Positions 1 to 7,842 of a stretch of DNA of 64,000 bases are shown here, in pieces. A model generated the notes under the pieces. The model was not told where the DNA came from. It saw nothing but the letters and a program-made list of their open reading frames with translations, and ran no database searches. A program made the position numbers and the translations under genes. Where the stretch lies: contig JAGUQW010000002.1 of the NCBI GenBank assembly GCA_030154445.1, forward strand, positions 62,001 through 126,000, read 5' to 3'. How positions within the stretch are numbered: position 1 is the stretch's first letter; the number at the start of each line of letters is the position of its first letter. Source of the DNA: Spirochaetota bacterium. Lineage in GTDB: Bacteria; Spirochaetota; Brevinematia; Brevinematales; Brevinemataceae.

Positions 1-123
1 AAGTAACATAGACTCTAATGACATAAGCGGGAGTATAGGAGGTGTTTTAATATAAGAGACAAAATTCTGTGTACAATTTGTTAGTAAAAGAAATATTCCA
101 AAGAGGAATAAATTTTTGTTCAT
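1..123 (-). CDS. Putative lipoprotein, N-terminal 41 residues only
   Basis: The minus strand opens with ATG at 123 and stays open to the left edge, so only the first 41 codons are visible. The protein starts MNKNLFLFGIFLLLTNC: a short basic N-terminus, a hydrophobic core and a cysteine at residue 17 in a lipobox-like context (LLTNC). This is the usual look of a spirochaetal lipoprotein. An AAAGGTG ribosome-binding site lies 7 bases before the ATG. It follows the TPR gene on the same strand after a gap of 66 bases and may end the chemotaxis transcript. The function cannot be told from this fragment. Confidence 0.6.
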   Translation of the reverse strand, partial: MNKNLFLFGIFLLLTNCTQNFVSYIKTPPILPLMSLESMLL

Positions 124-189
124 TATTACACCTTTATAAGATATAAATATCTATTATATTATCGAATGAAATAGGGTAGATCTTTAATA

Positions 190-1056
190 TTAGAGATTTA
201 AATAGTACCATGCTTCTGCAAGATTTTCATTCAATCGAAGAGATGCTCTATAGTAACGATAATGTAGATCACTATAAGACTTGGTACGAAGTATTTTTCC
301 AATTTGAAAATTTAACTCAGCTTGATAAGGATTTAAATTCCATGCTTGCATATAATATTTTTCAGCTTGTTTAAGATTTTTTTCTTTTACAAGTATATTT
401 CCTAAATGAAAATAACTAAGAGATTTCAATTTATTGTTAGTACTGATATTGATAACATTTTTAAATGTTTTTTTAGCTTGATCGAATTGATTCAAATTTT
501 GTAGAGCGATTCCTTTAATATATATTAAGTCAGAACTACTATCTGTAAGATCACTAGCATTAAGATAAGCAAGAGCTTCTTGATATTTTTTTAATCTAGA
601 TAGAGAATGTGTTTGGATTATAAGGCGTAATTGTTCTATTTTTTTTTCTTGAAAGGGAATACGAGGAAGAATAAATAAAATATTTTGATAATCAATATCT
701 GTTTCAGCTGATAAAAATCTTATCCAAGATCGAGATAAAAAATTCCAATTAGTCATTATTTGAGGGATATCTTTTAATAAAGCTTCATCTAATAAAGGAA
801 GATAAATAGCAACATCTGATATAGCAAGATGTAACAACACTTTCAATTCTCTTTCTTGATAAGAAAGAGAATTGAAAGTGTTGTTATTTTTTAGATATTC
901 ATAAGCTTTATCATATTCTTGATTGTAATATAATTTATCAAAAATTTGAGTATTACTACATTTAACAATAGTTAAAAATAAAAATACAATAAACATTATT
1001 TGTTTGATATTTTTTATGTAAGGAGTTAATGTGAGATTATTAATAGTTAAATTCAT
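190..1056 (-). CDS. TPR-repeat protein with N-terminal membrane or lipoprotein signal
   Basis: This 288-residue protein has a hydrophobic segment at about residues 19-32 (MFIVFLFLTIVKC), followed by helical repeats. The last 140 residues show clear tetratricopeptide repeats (for example YFHLGNILVKEKNLKQAEKY followed by NPYQAELNFQIGKIL). The family role would be a protein-protein scaffold on the periplasmic face. The cysteine at residue 33 could be lipidated, but lysine before it is a poor lipobox. An alternative start at the internal ATG (996) has no ribosome-binding site, so the ATG at 1056, two bases after the cheY stop, is preferred and suggests translational coupling with cheY. The gene contains a perfect 26-bp inverted repeat (832-886), described separately. 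Its exact function is unknown. Confidence 0.75.
   Translation of the reverse strand: MNLTINNLTLTPYIKNIKQIMFIVFLFLTIVKCSNTQIFDKLYYNQEYDKAYEYLKNNNTFNSLSYQERELKVLLHLAISDVAIYLPLLDEALLKDIPQIMTNWNFLSRSWIRFLSAETDIDYQNILFILPRIPFQEKKIEQLRLIIQTHSLSRLKKYQEALAYLNASDLTDSSSDLIYIKGIALQNLNQFDQAKKTFKNVINISTNNKLKSLSYFHLGNILVKEKNLKQAEKYYMQAWNLNPYQAELNFQIGKILRTKSYSDLHYRYYRASLRLNENLAEAWYYLNL
832..886. repeat. Perfect 26-bp inverted repeat with 3-base loop inside the TPR gene
   Basis: Positions 832-857 and 861-886 are exact reverse complements separated by GAT. The palindrome lies wholly inside coding sequence and is translated (residues around NNNTFNSLSYQERELKVLL). It is not followed by a T-run and is therefore not an ordinary terminator. 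Confidence 0.97.
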
Positions 1057-1058
1057 AA

Positions 1059-1481
1059 TTATCCAAAAATTTTACCAATACGCTCTAAAACTTTACCTCG
1101 ATCTAGAGGTTTGACGATATAACCTTTAGCACCAAGTTTGATTGCCTCTTTTACTGTTTCAGCAGTTCCAAGTGCAGTTACCATAATAACATTCACTTCA
1201 GGATTGAGCTCTTTTAATTTTTTAAGAGCTGTTAGTCCATCCATTTCTGGCATTGTAATATCTAATGTTATTAAATGAATATTTTCTTGATTTTCTCTAT
1301 ACTTAATAAGTGCTTCAGCACCATTTAAAGCTGTATCTATAACTTTAAATTCTCTAGAAATGAAAATTTGTGACAATTGTTTTAAAATAAACTTAGAATC
1401 ATCTACACAAAGTACGCCAATTTGTTGACCTAATTTTGTTAATCCTGTAGGTAATCCATCTTCATTGAAAATAATTTTCAT
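1059..1481 (-). CDS. cheY: Chemotaxis response regulator CheY
   Basis: CheY is the single-domain receiver that carries the phosphoryl signal from CheA to the flagellar switch. In this 140-residue protein the acidic pocket is Asp27-Asp28 (CVDDS), the phosphoacceptor is Asp74 (LDITMPEMDG), and the conserved switch residues are Thr102 (VTALG) and Lys124 (VKPLD). An N-terminal extension of about 20 residues precedes the domain. It is the last chemotaxis gene of the operon, after cheX with a 38-base gap, matching the spirochaetal cheA-W-X-Y order. Confidence 0.96.
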   Translation of the reverse strand: MKIIFNEDGLPTGLTKLGQQIGVLCVDDSKFILKQLSQIFISREFKVIDTALNGAEALIKYRENQENIHLITLDITMPEMDGLTALKKLKELNPEVNVIMVTALGTAETVKEAIKLGAKGYIVKPLDRGKVLERIGKIFG

Positions 1482-1519
1482 AAGTACTCCTATATTTTCT
1501 TATATATGAATTTGTATAA

Positions 1520-1981
1520 TTAATTTTTTAGAGCAATGTTAATATCTATTATACCTAAAGATGTATCAATAGGGATGATTAAAGCTTCTATATTATCACT
1601 CTCAAATATGGTAATATGATTACCTACAATTAATGTTGGTGGACTAAAATTAAAGAATTTAGATTCTTTTGATAATTTGGTAACGGCACGAGCTGTAACC
1701 ATATTACCTATTTCAGAAATTGTTCCTCTTACAAGATCATTTACTTCTATAAAATGTTCGTCATTTAGTTTTCCTGCAAGAGCTAAAGCTGTTTCTTCAG
1801 TCATATCAAAAACAATACGCCCATAGACTGCTCCTGTTACTCCAATAATAACAGTAAATCCTTTCATTCCATCACCAAGTTTTTTTAGTTGTAATTGTTG
1901 TCGTGAAATAGAAGTATTTAGAATTTCACTCATGATTTCGAATGCTGATTCTACAAAAGGGTTGATATAATCAATTAACAT
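1520..1981 (-). CDS. cheX: CheY-P phosphatase CheX
   Basis: CheX dephosphorylates CheY-P and replaces CheZ in spirochaetes and Thermotoga. The protein is 153 residues, normal for the family. The catalytic E-x-x-N pair is visible as Glu90-Ile-Gly-Asn93 in the motif TISEIGNMVTARA. The C-terminus has the expected alternating beta strands (TIFESDNIEALIIPI). It lies between cheW and cheY in the same operon, which strongly supports the assignment. No CheZ gene is present in the cluster. Confidence 0.94.
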   Translation of the reverse strand: MLIDYINPFVESAFEIMSEILNTSISRQQLQLKKLGDGMKGFTVIIGVTGAVYGRIVFDMTEETALALAGKLNDEHFIEVNDLVRGTISEIGNMVTARAVTKLSKESKFFNFSPPTLIVGNHITIFESDNIEALIIPIDTSLGIIDINIALKN

Positions 1982-2061
1982 AAATTCTCCAATTTTATAA
2001 TAACAATATAAATTATTATATATACTTATTCTTAATAATTCAAGTTACGGTGTTAAAATAT

Positions 2062-2583
2062 TTATTTTATTATATTTTTAATTAATATTTGAATAAGAGA
2101 CGAAACATCAATAATTAAAATATTATCGGCGTTATCAATAATAATACCTGAAAAAATAGAGTTTTGAGTCCATTTACTCATATAATTTACAGGATTATAG
2201 TTTTCTGTAGTAACGCTAATATTTTTATCTATGTGATCAACATTAATAGCAAACAAATAAGATTCATGTTTGATTATTATTAAATATTCATCATTTTGAC
2301 AATTTATTAATACAGGATATTTATTGATAGTTATTTGTTCTTCTAATCCAAGCATTTTTTTCAAAGAATACACGGGAAGAATTTCTCCTCTAATATTTGT
2401 AATACCCATTAGTATTTCATCTGAATTAGGAATGCGGTATATTTTTTTACCCATAACAATATCTCTAATATTTAAAATATTTAAAGCATATATTTGAGTA
2501 TTAATACGAAAGGTGATAGTACTAAAAAGAGTATTAATATTTGTATTTTCTGTAAAATCTACTGTTAAATTTTCTATTGACAT
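2062..2583 (-). CDS. cheW: Chemotaxis coupling protein CheW
   Basis: CheW is the SH3-like adaptor that links chemoreceptors to CheA. The protein has 173 residues with a short N-terminal extension. The family signature is visible: a strand reading FSTITFRINTQIYALNIL, then IVMGKKIYRIPN, then GITNIRGEILPVYSLKKMLG, which is the highly conserved CheW core around NIRGEILPV. The start has a good AGAGG ribosome-binding site. It follows cheA after 8 bases and precedes cheX. Confidence 0.95.
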   Translation of the reverse strand: MSIENLTVDFTENTNINTLFSTITFRINTQIYALNILNIRDIVMGKKIYRIPNSDEILMGITNIRGEILPVYSLKKMLGLEEQITINKYPVLINCQNDEYLIIIKHESYLFAINVDHIDKNISVTTENYNPVNYMSKWTQNSIFSGIIIDNADNILIIDVSSLIQILIKNIIK

Positions 2584-2591
2584 AGATACCT

Positions 2592-4919
2592 CTATTTATA
2601 TTCTTTGAAAGAATATTGGATAATTTTTGGTAAATCAAGAATAAATCCAATTTCTCCATTACCTACAATAGTTGCAGCAGAAATACCTGGACTAGAAATC
2701 AATCGTTGATCTAATGGTTTCACAACAATGTCCTGTTCTTTTAAAATTTCTGGTACAATGATACCAACTTGTCTAGTTCCAAATCGTACAATAATGCAAA
2801 AATTATGTTCTAATTCTTCAATATTTTGATTGGGATTAGTATTGGTAAATGTATCTGTTTTGTTTTTTTTAAAAGAATCTATATTATAAAGAACTTTCGG
2901 TAAAGAGACTAAAGGGATCAATGTTTCTCTAAATTTAATAGCATAGTAATGATCTAATTTATGTAATATAGATTTATTTAAAATAACAGTTTCTTCAACA
3001 GATGTAATAGGAATAATATAATGAATATTTTCAATCATTATTACTAAACCTTGAATAATTGCCAGTGTTAAAGGTAATTGAATTCTAATAGTAGAGCCAA
3101 CACCTATTGTTGAAGAGACAGATACAGAACCACCAAGCTCTTGGATATTTCTATTTACGACGTCCATACCAACACCACGGCCAGATAAATTAGAAACTTC
3201 TTCAGCTGTAGAAAATCCAGGAAGAAAAATAAGAGAAAGCTTTTCTTTGTCACTCATAGTAGTTATTTGTGATAGAGTAACAAATCCTTTAGCAATAGCT
3301 TTTTCTGCAACTTTTTGGGCATCGATACCTTTACCATCATCAATAATTTTAATGAAAAGTGCATCTCCTTCTTGATAAGCTTTTAATTGAATGATACCAG
3401 TTTCATTTTTGCCTAATGCAAGTCTTTCTTGAGGTGTTTCGATTCCATGATCTAGAGAATTTCTAATCATATGCATAAGAGGATCGTATAAATCTTCTAT
3501 CATCCCCTTATCAATTTCAGTTTCTCCACCTTCTATTATTAATTCTACTTTTTTATTAACATTTTTTGCAATATCTCTCGCTAATCGAGTAAAACGCGAA
3601 AAAACTGTTTGAACAGGAATCATGCGTAAATTCATCATTCGAGTTTGTAGTGTTGATGAAATACGAGATAATTGTTGAATATATTCTATGTAGTGATTTA
3701 CACTTGTATCAATTAAAGCAAAATCACTTCTGAATTGATTGTTTCTAATTTTGTTTGTTTCAGGATCATCATGGAGAGGTAATAAAGTGGTTGATGACAA
3801 AAATGTACGAAGATTTAATTTGGTATTGTAAATAGATTTCTCTAAATCTGAACTAAATTGATTTAATCCAGAGCGGATAATAACTAATTCTCCTAGTAAG
3901 TTTAATAATTCATCAATACGAGAACTTTCTACTTTAAGAGTAGGACTGCGTTTTTCTTCTATTTTATTTGAAACTAGCTCATGTTCTAGATTACTTTTTT
4001 TTGTGAGTATTTCTTCAGAAGAAGAAATTATTTGGGAAGAATCCGGAGTTTTTATATTAATAGCCTGTGTTACTACAGTAACAGTTTCTTCTGAAAAAAT
4101 ACCATTCATACTTTGTTCTATTTCTAAAAAAAAATGAGGAGAGAGTGCTGTCACAGTAACTTTAGTGGTGACATCTGAAAGAGATAATTTTTTTTGAATA
4201 TAAGCAGGATCATCATCTGATGCAATGACAATATTCAAAAATGGCATGTATTCTTCATCTAAAGATTCTGGAGAAGGATTCATAATAATAGGTTCTGATA
4301 TATTATTAACAATATTTAAAACTTCAAATGGAGCAACTTCTTTTAATTCATATTCTTCATTAAAACGAATTTCAATAAATAATAATGCTTCTTTTTCTTT
4401 TAGTGATTCTTGAATACTGAAGAAGGTTTCATTATTAAGTCCGAAACGAGCAGCAATAGGCAAACTATCTATATTAAAAGAAAAATTATTATCCTCTTGT
4501 ATTGTTGAATTTGAAGTTTGAGGGTTATTTGATACTGTATTTTTAATAAGTTCTAAAGATTTGATTAGTGCATTTGCTTTGTCAATAGAAGGTATTTCTT
4601 CTTTTTCATGAGCCATTAGTAAAGTAAATAATTCATCTTTCACTTCAAGTAATAATGTAATATCGTCATTAGTGAACAAATATTTATTAGTTCGAACAAG
4701 ATCTAATACATCTTCCATAATATGTGTGAGTCTTGTTACATCATTAAAACCAACAGCTCCAGCACCACCTTTGATAGTATGAGCTACACGAAATACAGTA
4801 TCGATTCCATTTTTATTTGTGAGATCTTTTTCTAAATTTAATAAGCTTTCTTCAAGATTTTCTAACAAAGAAAATGCTTCATCTAAAAAGTCGTTAATCA
4901 ATTCTTTCCAATTATCCAT
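2592..4919 (-). CDS. cheA: Chemotaxis histidine kinase CheA
   Basis: CheA autophosphorylates on its Hpt histidine and donates the phosphoryl group to CheY and CheB. I place the start at ATG 4919, because a GGAGG site precedes it by five bases; an in-frame ATG at 4943 lacks one. This gives 775 residues and an 8-base overlap with the cheB 3' end. Domains in order: Hpt (His47 in AHTIKGGAG), a variable linker and P2-like region, the dimerisation domain around residues 320-440, the HATPase domain (N box MIRNSLDHG near residue 485, G1 IDDGKGID near 526, GRGVGMDVV near 578), and a C-terminal CheW-like domain ending in the regulatory strand region. It is complete. Confidence 0.97.
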   Translation of the reverse strand: MDNWKELINDFLDEAFSLLENLEESLLNLEKDLTNKNGIDTVFRVAHTIKGGAGAVGFNDVTRLTHIMEDVLDLVRTNKYLFTNDDITLLLEVKDELFTLLMAHEKEEIPSIDKANALIKSLELIKNTVSNNPQTSNSTIQEDNNFSFNIDSLPIAARFGLNNETFFSIQESLKEKEALLFIEIRFNEEYELKEVAPFEVLNIVNNISEPIIMNPSPESLDEEYMPFLNIVIASDDDPAYIQKKLSLSDVTTKVTVTALSPHFFLEIEQSMNGIFSEETVTVVTQAINIKTPDSSQIISSSEEILTKKSNLEHELVSNKIEEKRSPTLKVESSRIDELLNLLGELVIIRSGLNQFSSDLEKSIYNTKLNLRTFLSSTTLLPLHDDPETNKIRNNQFRSDFALIDTSVNHYIEYIQQLSRISSTLQTRMMNLRMIPVQTVFSRFTRLARDIAKNVNKKVELIIEGGETEIDKGMIEDLYDPLMHMIRNSLDHGIETPQERLALGKNETGIIQLKAYQEGDALFIKIIDDGKGIDAQKVAEKAIAKGFVTLSQITTMSDKEKLSLIFLPGFSTAEEVSNLSGRGVGMDVVNRNIQELGGSVSVSSTIGVGSTIRIQLPLTLAIIQGLVIMIENIHYIIPITSVEETVILNKSILHKLDHYYAIKFRETLIPLVSLPKVLYNIDSFKKNKTDTFTNTNPNQNIEELEHNFCIIVRFGTRQVGIIVPEILKEQDIVVKPLDQRLISSPGISAATIVGNGEIGFILDLPKIIQYSFKEYK

Positions 4920-6093
4920 TTGACCCTCCAGAATGTACACCATAATGAATCAAAGCTTGCAGAATACCTTTTCCTAGATCTTCTTGAGATAATATTAAAT
5001 CTACAGCATTTTGATTAACAGTAGATCCGGGCATTCCCCATACAGCGCTGCTAGTTTTATCTTGAGCAAATATTAAAGAACCTTTAGAATGAAGTTTCTT
5101 CATTCCTAAAGCACCATCACTACCCATTCCACTTAAAATAGCACCTATTACATGGCCATGAAAAGAATGTAATAAATGTTCAATTGCTAAATTGATAGAA
5201 GGTTTGAAAGGATGAGATTCATAATTATTTCTATCTGTATAATACACATATAAATTACCAAACGAATTTAAACGTCCGTGTAAACCACCTGGAAATATAT
5301 AAGCGTGACCTTTATCTAATGATATGTTATGCCTTAATTCGTGAACAGGAATCAGAGATACAGAATTTAGTTCAAGAGCGAAAGATTTTGTAAATTTTTC
5401 TGGCATATGTTGAATGATAACAATAGGGATAGAAATAGAATTATCTATATGCTTTAGAATACTTCTAATAACTTGAGGACCTCCTGTAGAAGCCCCCAAA
5501 ATAAGTAATTTAGGTTTAATATCTTTTTTTGTTAAAATACTATTAAGGTTAGATAATCCTGTAGGAGTATTTACTTGAGTTGTAGATGATGATAAATTAG
5601 AAATTTTTTGTGGAGTACTAGAAATATGATTGGATATAGGTGTTGAAGATAAGGAATTTGTTAACAATCGCCTATTCTTTTTTGCAGCTATTCCTGATAT
5701 AATCTTAGGAATAATAATTTTTTTTACATTAGGTATTATTGTTTCAGCGGAACCTTCTGTTTTTAATACAAAATCACAAAATCCAAAATCAATAGCTTTT
5801 TTGAAAATAGGATTGTCATAACGAACAAGGGTACTATGAATAATCACAAATGGTTTATCTTCAAAAGATAATTGTTCTTCTATATTTTGAAGCACATAAA
5901 GTCCATCACCATTGTTCATTTCAAGATCAAGTATTACTACATCAGGTTTTGTTGATAAAATTTGTTGAAAACCTATCTCTCCATTGTGTGCCATTCCTAC
6001 AACAGTTAATTCAGAAATATTATCAATAGTTTTAGACAGGTAATTTCGTACAAGAAGAGAATCGTCAATAATTAATATTTTGCCTAAAGACAT
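4912..6093 (-). CDS. cheB: Receptor methylesterase/deamidase CheB
   Basis: CheB removes methyl groups from receptor glutamates and deamidates glutamines after phosphorylation by CheA. This 393-residue protein has a receiver domain (acidic pair Asp10-Asp11, phosphoacceptor Asp56 in VVILDLEMN), a low-complexity serine/threonine linker (about 140-190), and the methylesterase domain with the triad Ser202 (LGASTGGPQ), His229 (IQHMPEKF) and Asp326 (MGSDGALGM). The usual proline after the phosphorylated loop is replaced (LEMNNGDG). It overlaps cheA by 8 bases and follows cheR by 15 bases. Pairing with cheR indicates a classical adaptation system. Confidence 0.96.
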   Translation of the reverse strand: MSLGKILIIDDSLLVRNYLSKTIDNISELTVVGMAHNGEIGFQQILSTKPDVVILDLEMNNGDGLYVLQNIEEQLSFEDKPFVIIHSTLVRYDNPIFKKAIDFGFCDFVLKTEGSAETIIPNVKKIIIPKIISGIAAKKNRRLLTNSLSSTPISNHISSTPQKISNLSSSTTQVNTPTGLSNLNSILTKKDIKPKLLILGASTGGPQVIRSILKHIDNSISIPIVIIQHMPEKFTKSFALELNSVSLIPVHELRHNISLDKGHAYIFPGGLHGRLNSFGNLYVYYTDRNNYESHPFKPSINLAIEHLLHSFHGHVIGAILSGMGSDGALGMKKLHSKGSLIFAQDKTSSAVWGMPGSTVNQNAVDLILSQEDLGKGILQALIHYGVHSGGSNG

Positions 6094-6108
6094 AAATACC
6101 TTCTAAAC

Positions 6109-6933
6109 TTATTTTTTGTTGGTATAATATATAACTTTTTGAAGCAGTATAGGGGTTAATAATACATTTAATCCAAATATACTTTCAGAAGGACTAATAA
6201 AAAAATATCTATTAGCTTTCAATCCTGTTATTAGTTTATTTAGTACATATTCTTGAGTAGTCTCATTAAAATAAATAAGTACATTTCTACAAAATATAAT
6301 ATCTATTAAAGAATTCGTGTGGTTATCTATAAGATTATGTCGTTTAAATACAATATTTTGTTTTAATAATGTTGGTATTTCAATAGTGTTCTCATTAGTA
6401 TGAAGATAAGAACGATATTCTTGAGGAATATGCTGTAATCCTTCAATAGGATAATGACCTTTTTCTGCTGTAGTTAAAGATGTCTGATCAATATCTGTAG
6501 CTAAAATAGAAAAAGTCCAATCATGTAAAAAATGCATGTCAAAATAATATTGAAAATATAGAGCTAAGGTATAGGGCTCTTCTCCACTGGAACAAGCACA
6601 ACTCCAAATAGAAATATGCTTAGTAAGATCATTTGCTTTTAATAATTCTGGAATAATAGTAGATCCTAATATTTGAAATTGCTCGATATTTCGAAAGAAA
6701 TGGGTATGATTTGTAGTAACAAATCCTATAAACTCAAATAATTTTTCAGTATTCATTAGTAAGTCGGAGTATAATTCATCTACTGTTATATTTTTAATTT
6801 TAATAATATTTTGAATACGCTGATCTAACACTTTAAGATGGCTTGCAGGAAAAATAATACCACTAGCGGTGTGTATTAATTCTGCTATTTTTTGCAATAG
6901 TAAGCTTGGTGTTTTAAAAATACTTTGGGTCAT
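6109..6933 (-). CDS. cheR: Chemoreceptor methyltransferase CheR
   Basis: CheR methylates receptor glutamates using S-adenosylmethionine. The ATG at 6933 has a GAGG site six bases upstream, giving 274 residues; an upstream in-frame TTG at 6945 overlaps that site and is less likely. The N-terminal helical domain is followed by the Rossmann-type methyltransferase fold. The SAM-binding motif reads IWSCACSSGEEPYTLAL, and FCRNVLIYF is the conserved CheR motif near the C-terminus. The short spacing to cheB supports co-transcription. Confidence 0.95.
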   Translation of the reverse strand: MTQSIFKTPSLLLQKIAELIHTASGIIFPASHLKVLDQRIQNIIKIKNITVDELYSDLLMNTEKLFEFIGFVTTNHTHFFRNIEQFQILGSTIIPELLKANDLTKHISIWSCACSSGEEPYTLALYFQYYFDMHFLHDWTFSILATDIDQTSLTTAEKGHYPIEGLQHIPQEYRSYLHTNENTIEIPTLLKQNIVFKRHNLIDNHTNSLIDIIFCRNVLIYFNETTQEYVLNKLITGLKANRYFFISPSESIFGLNVLLTPILLQKVIYYTNKK

Positions 6934-6961
6934 CGTTGTCCTCAAAAAATTTATATAACTT

Positions 6962-7813
6962 TTAATTTTCTAAAATATTATCAATTTGTTCTGACAGATC
7001 GTATTCTAAAAGATCGGCGATTAATACAAAATCTTTATTTTCAAAAGCATGTAACATTTGTAAAGAAAGATCTTTCATTGCTAAAGAATGTTGTTCAATA
7101 TGATGATCTGAAGAATTAGTTGCAGCAAATCTAGTGAAAACTTCAATAACATCAATTATTTTACAAAGATTTTGAATTGCTTTTACATCATTTCCTGTTT
7201 GAAAATGAGTGGCAATATCAGGAAGTTGATCTTGTATTTCTGTTAATAATGCGTAAGTACTTTCTTTAGAGTAACTTTTTTCATTTGATATTTTATGTTG
7301 TAATGTATCAAATATATTCACGATTTTTTCTAGTTGTTCACCAATCTCTTTAGTTTCATCGAGAGGAACAACATCTTCATCTAACCTAGTAATAACTTGT
7401 TTAACAATTGCTTTTAGAATAGGAATATCTGTAGGAGGAAAAGAAAGAGAGTTTTGAAGAGCCTCTAAACTTTCTATAATCCATGCAAAACTGTTAATGA
7501 GTTCATTTTTTTTAGCTAATGATCCATTTTTTAATTCTTGTGCTCCTAAAATAACAAATTGCTTACCATCTTCTAACAAAGAAATACTGAGTTCTAGTTT
7601 TGTAGTTACTACTAATTCAACTTTGTTCACTTTATCTACAGAAGTTGCTAACATTTGAGGATCATCAATAGAATAATATTTGTTATCAATAGTCATAGAG
7701 GTAATAATAAGATTTTCTTCTAATTCTTTTAATATAGCATTTAATAAGTGTTGTATTGTATCAGATTTTTGAGGACTAACTCCTATGGGAGTTTCATTGA
7801 TAAATAATTCCAT
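6962..7813 (-). CDS. Uncharacterised protein upstream of cheR
   Basis: I do not recognise this 283-residue soluble protein. It has no signal peptide or membrane segment. The first 100 residues look like mixed alpha/beta (MELFINETPIG, then VNKVELVVTTKLELSISLL), and the rest is largely helical with acidic heptad-like stretches (LDETKEIGEQLEKIVNIFDTL). It is the first gene of the cheR-B-A-W-X-Y transcription unit, 28 bases upstream of cheR and 29 bases downstream of the phosphohexomutase gene. The position suggests a chemotaxis or flagella-associated role, but that is an inference from context only. Confidence 0.7.
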   Translation of the reverse strand: MELFINETPIGVSPQKSDTIQHLLNAILKELEENLIITSMTIDNKYYSIDDPQMLATSVDKVNKVELVVTTKLELSISLLEDGKQFVILGAQELKNGSLAKKNELINSFAWIIESLEALQNSLSFPPTDIPILKAIVKQVITRLDEDVVPLDETKEIGEQLEKIVNIFDTLQHKISNEKSYSKESTYALLTEIQDQLPDIATHFQTGNDVKAIQNLCKIIDVIEVFTRFAATNSSDHHIEQHSLAMKDLSLQMLHAFENKDFVLIADLLEYDLSEQIDNILEN

Positions 7814-7842
7814 AATATATTTCTCTCTAAATATTTTTTATA

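Noticed and set aside
4225-4413. Plus-strand reading frame opposite cheA
   Set aside because: It is fully antisense to a recognised domain region of cheA, has no ribosome-binding site and no recognisable protein text.
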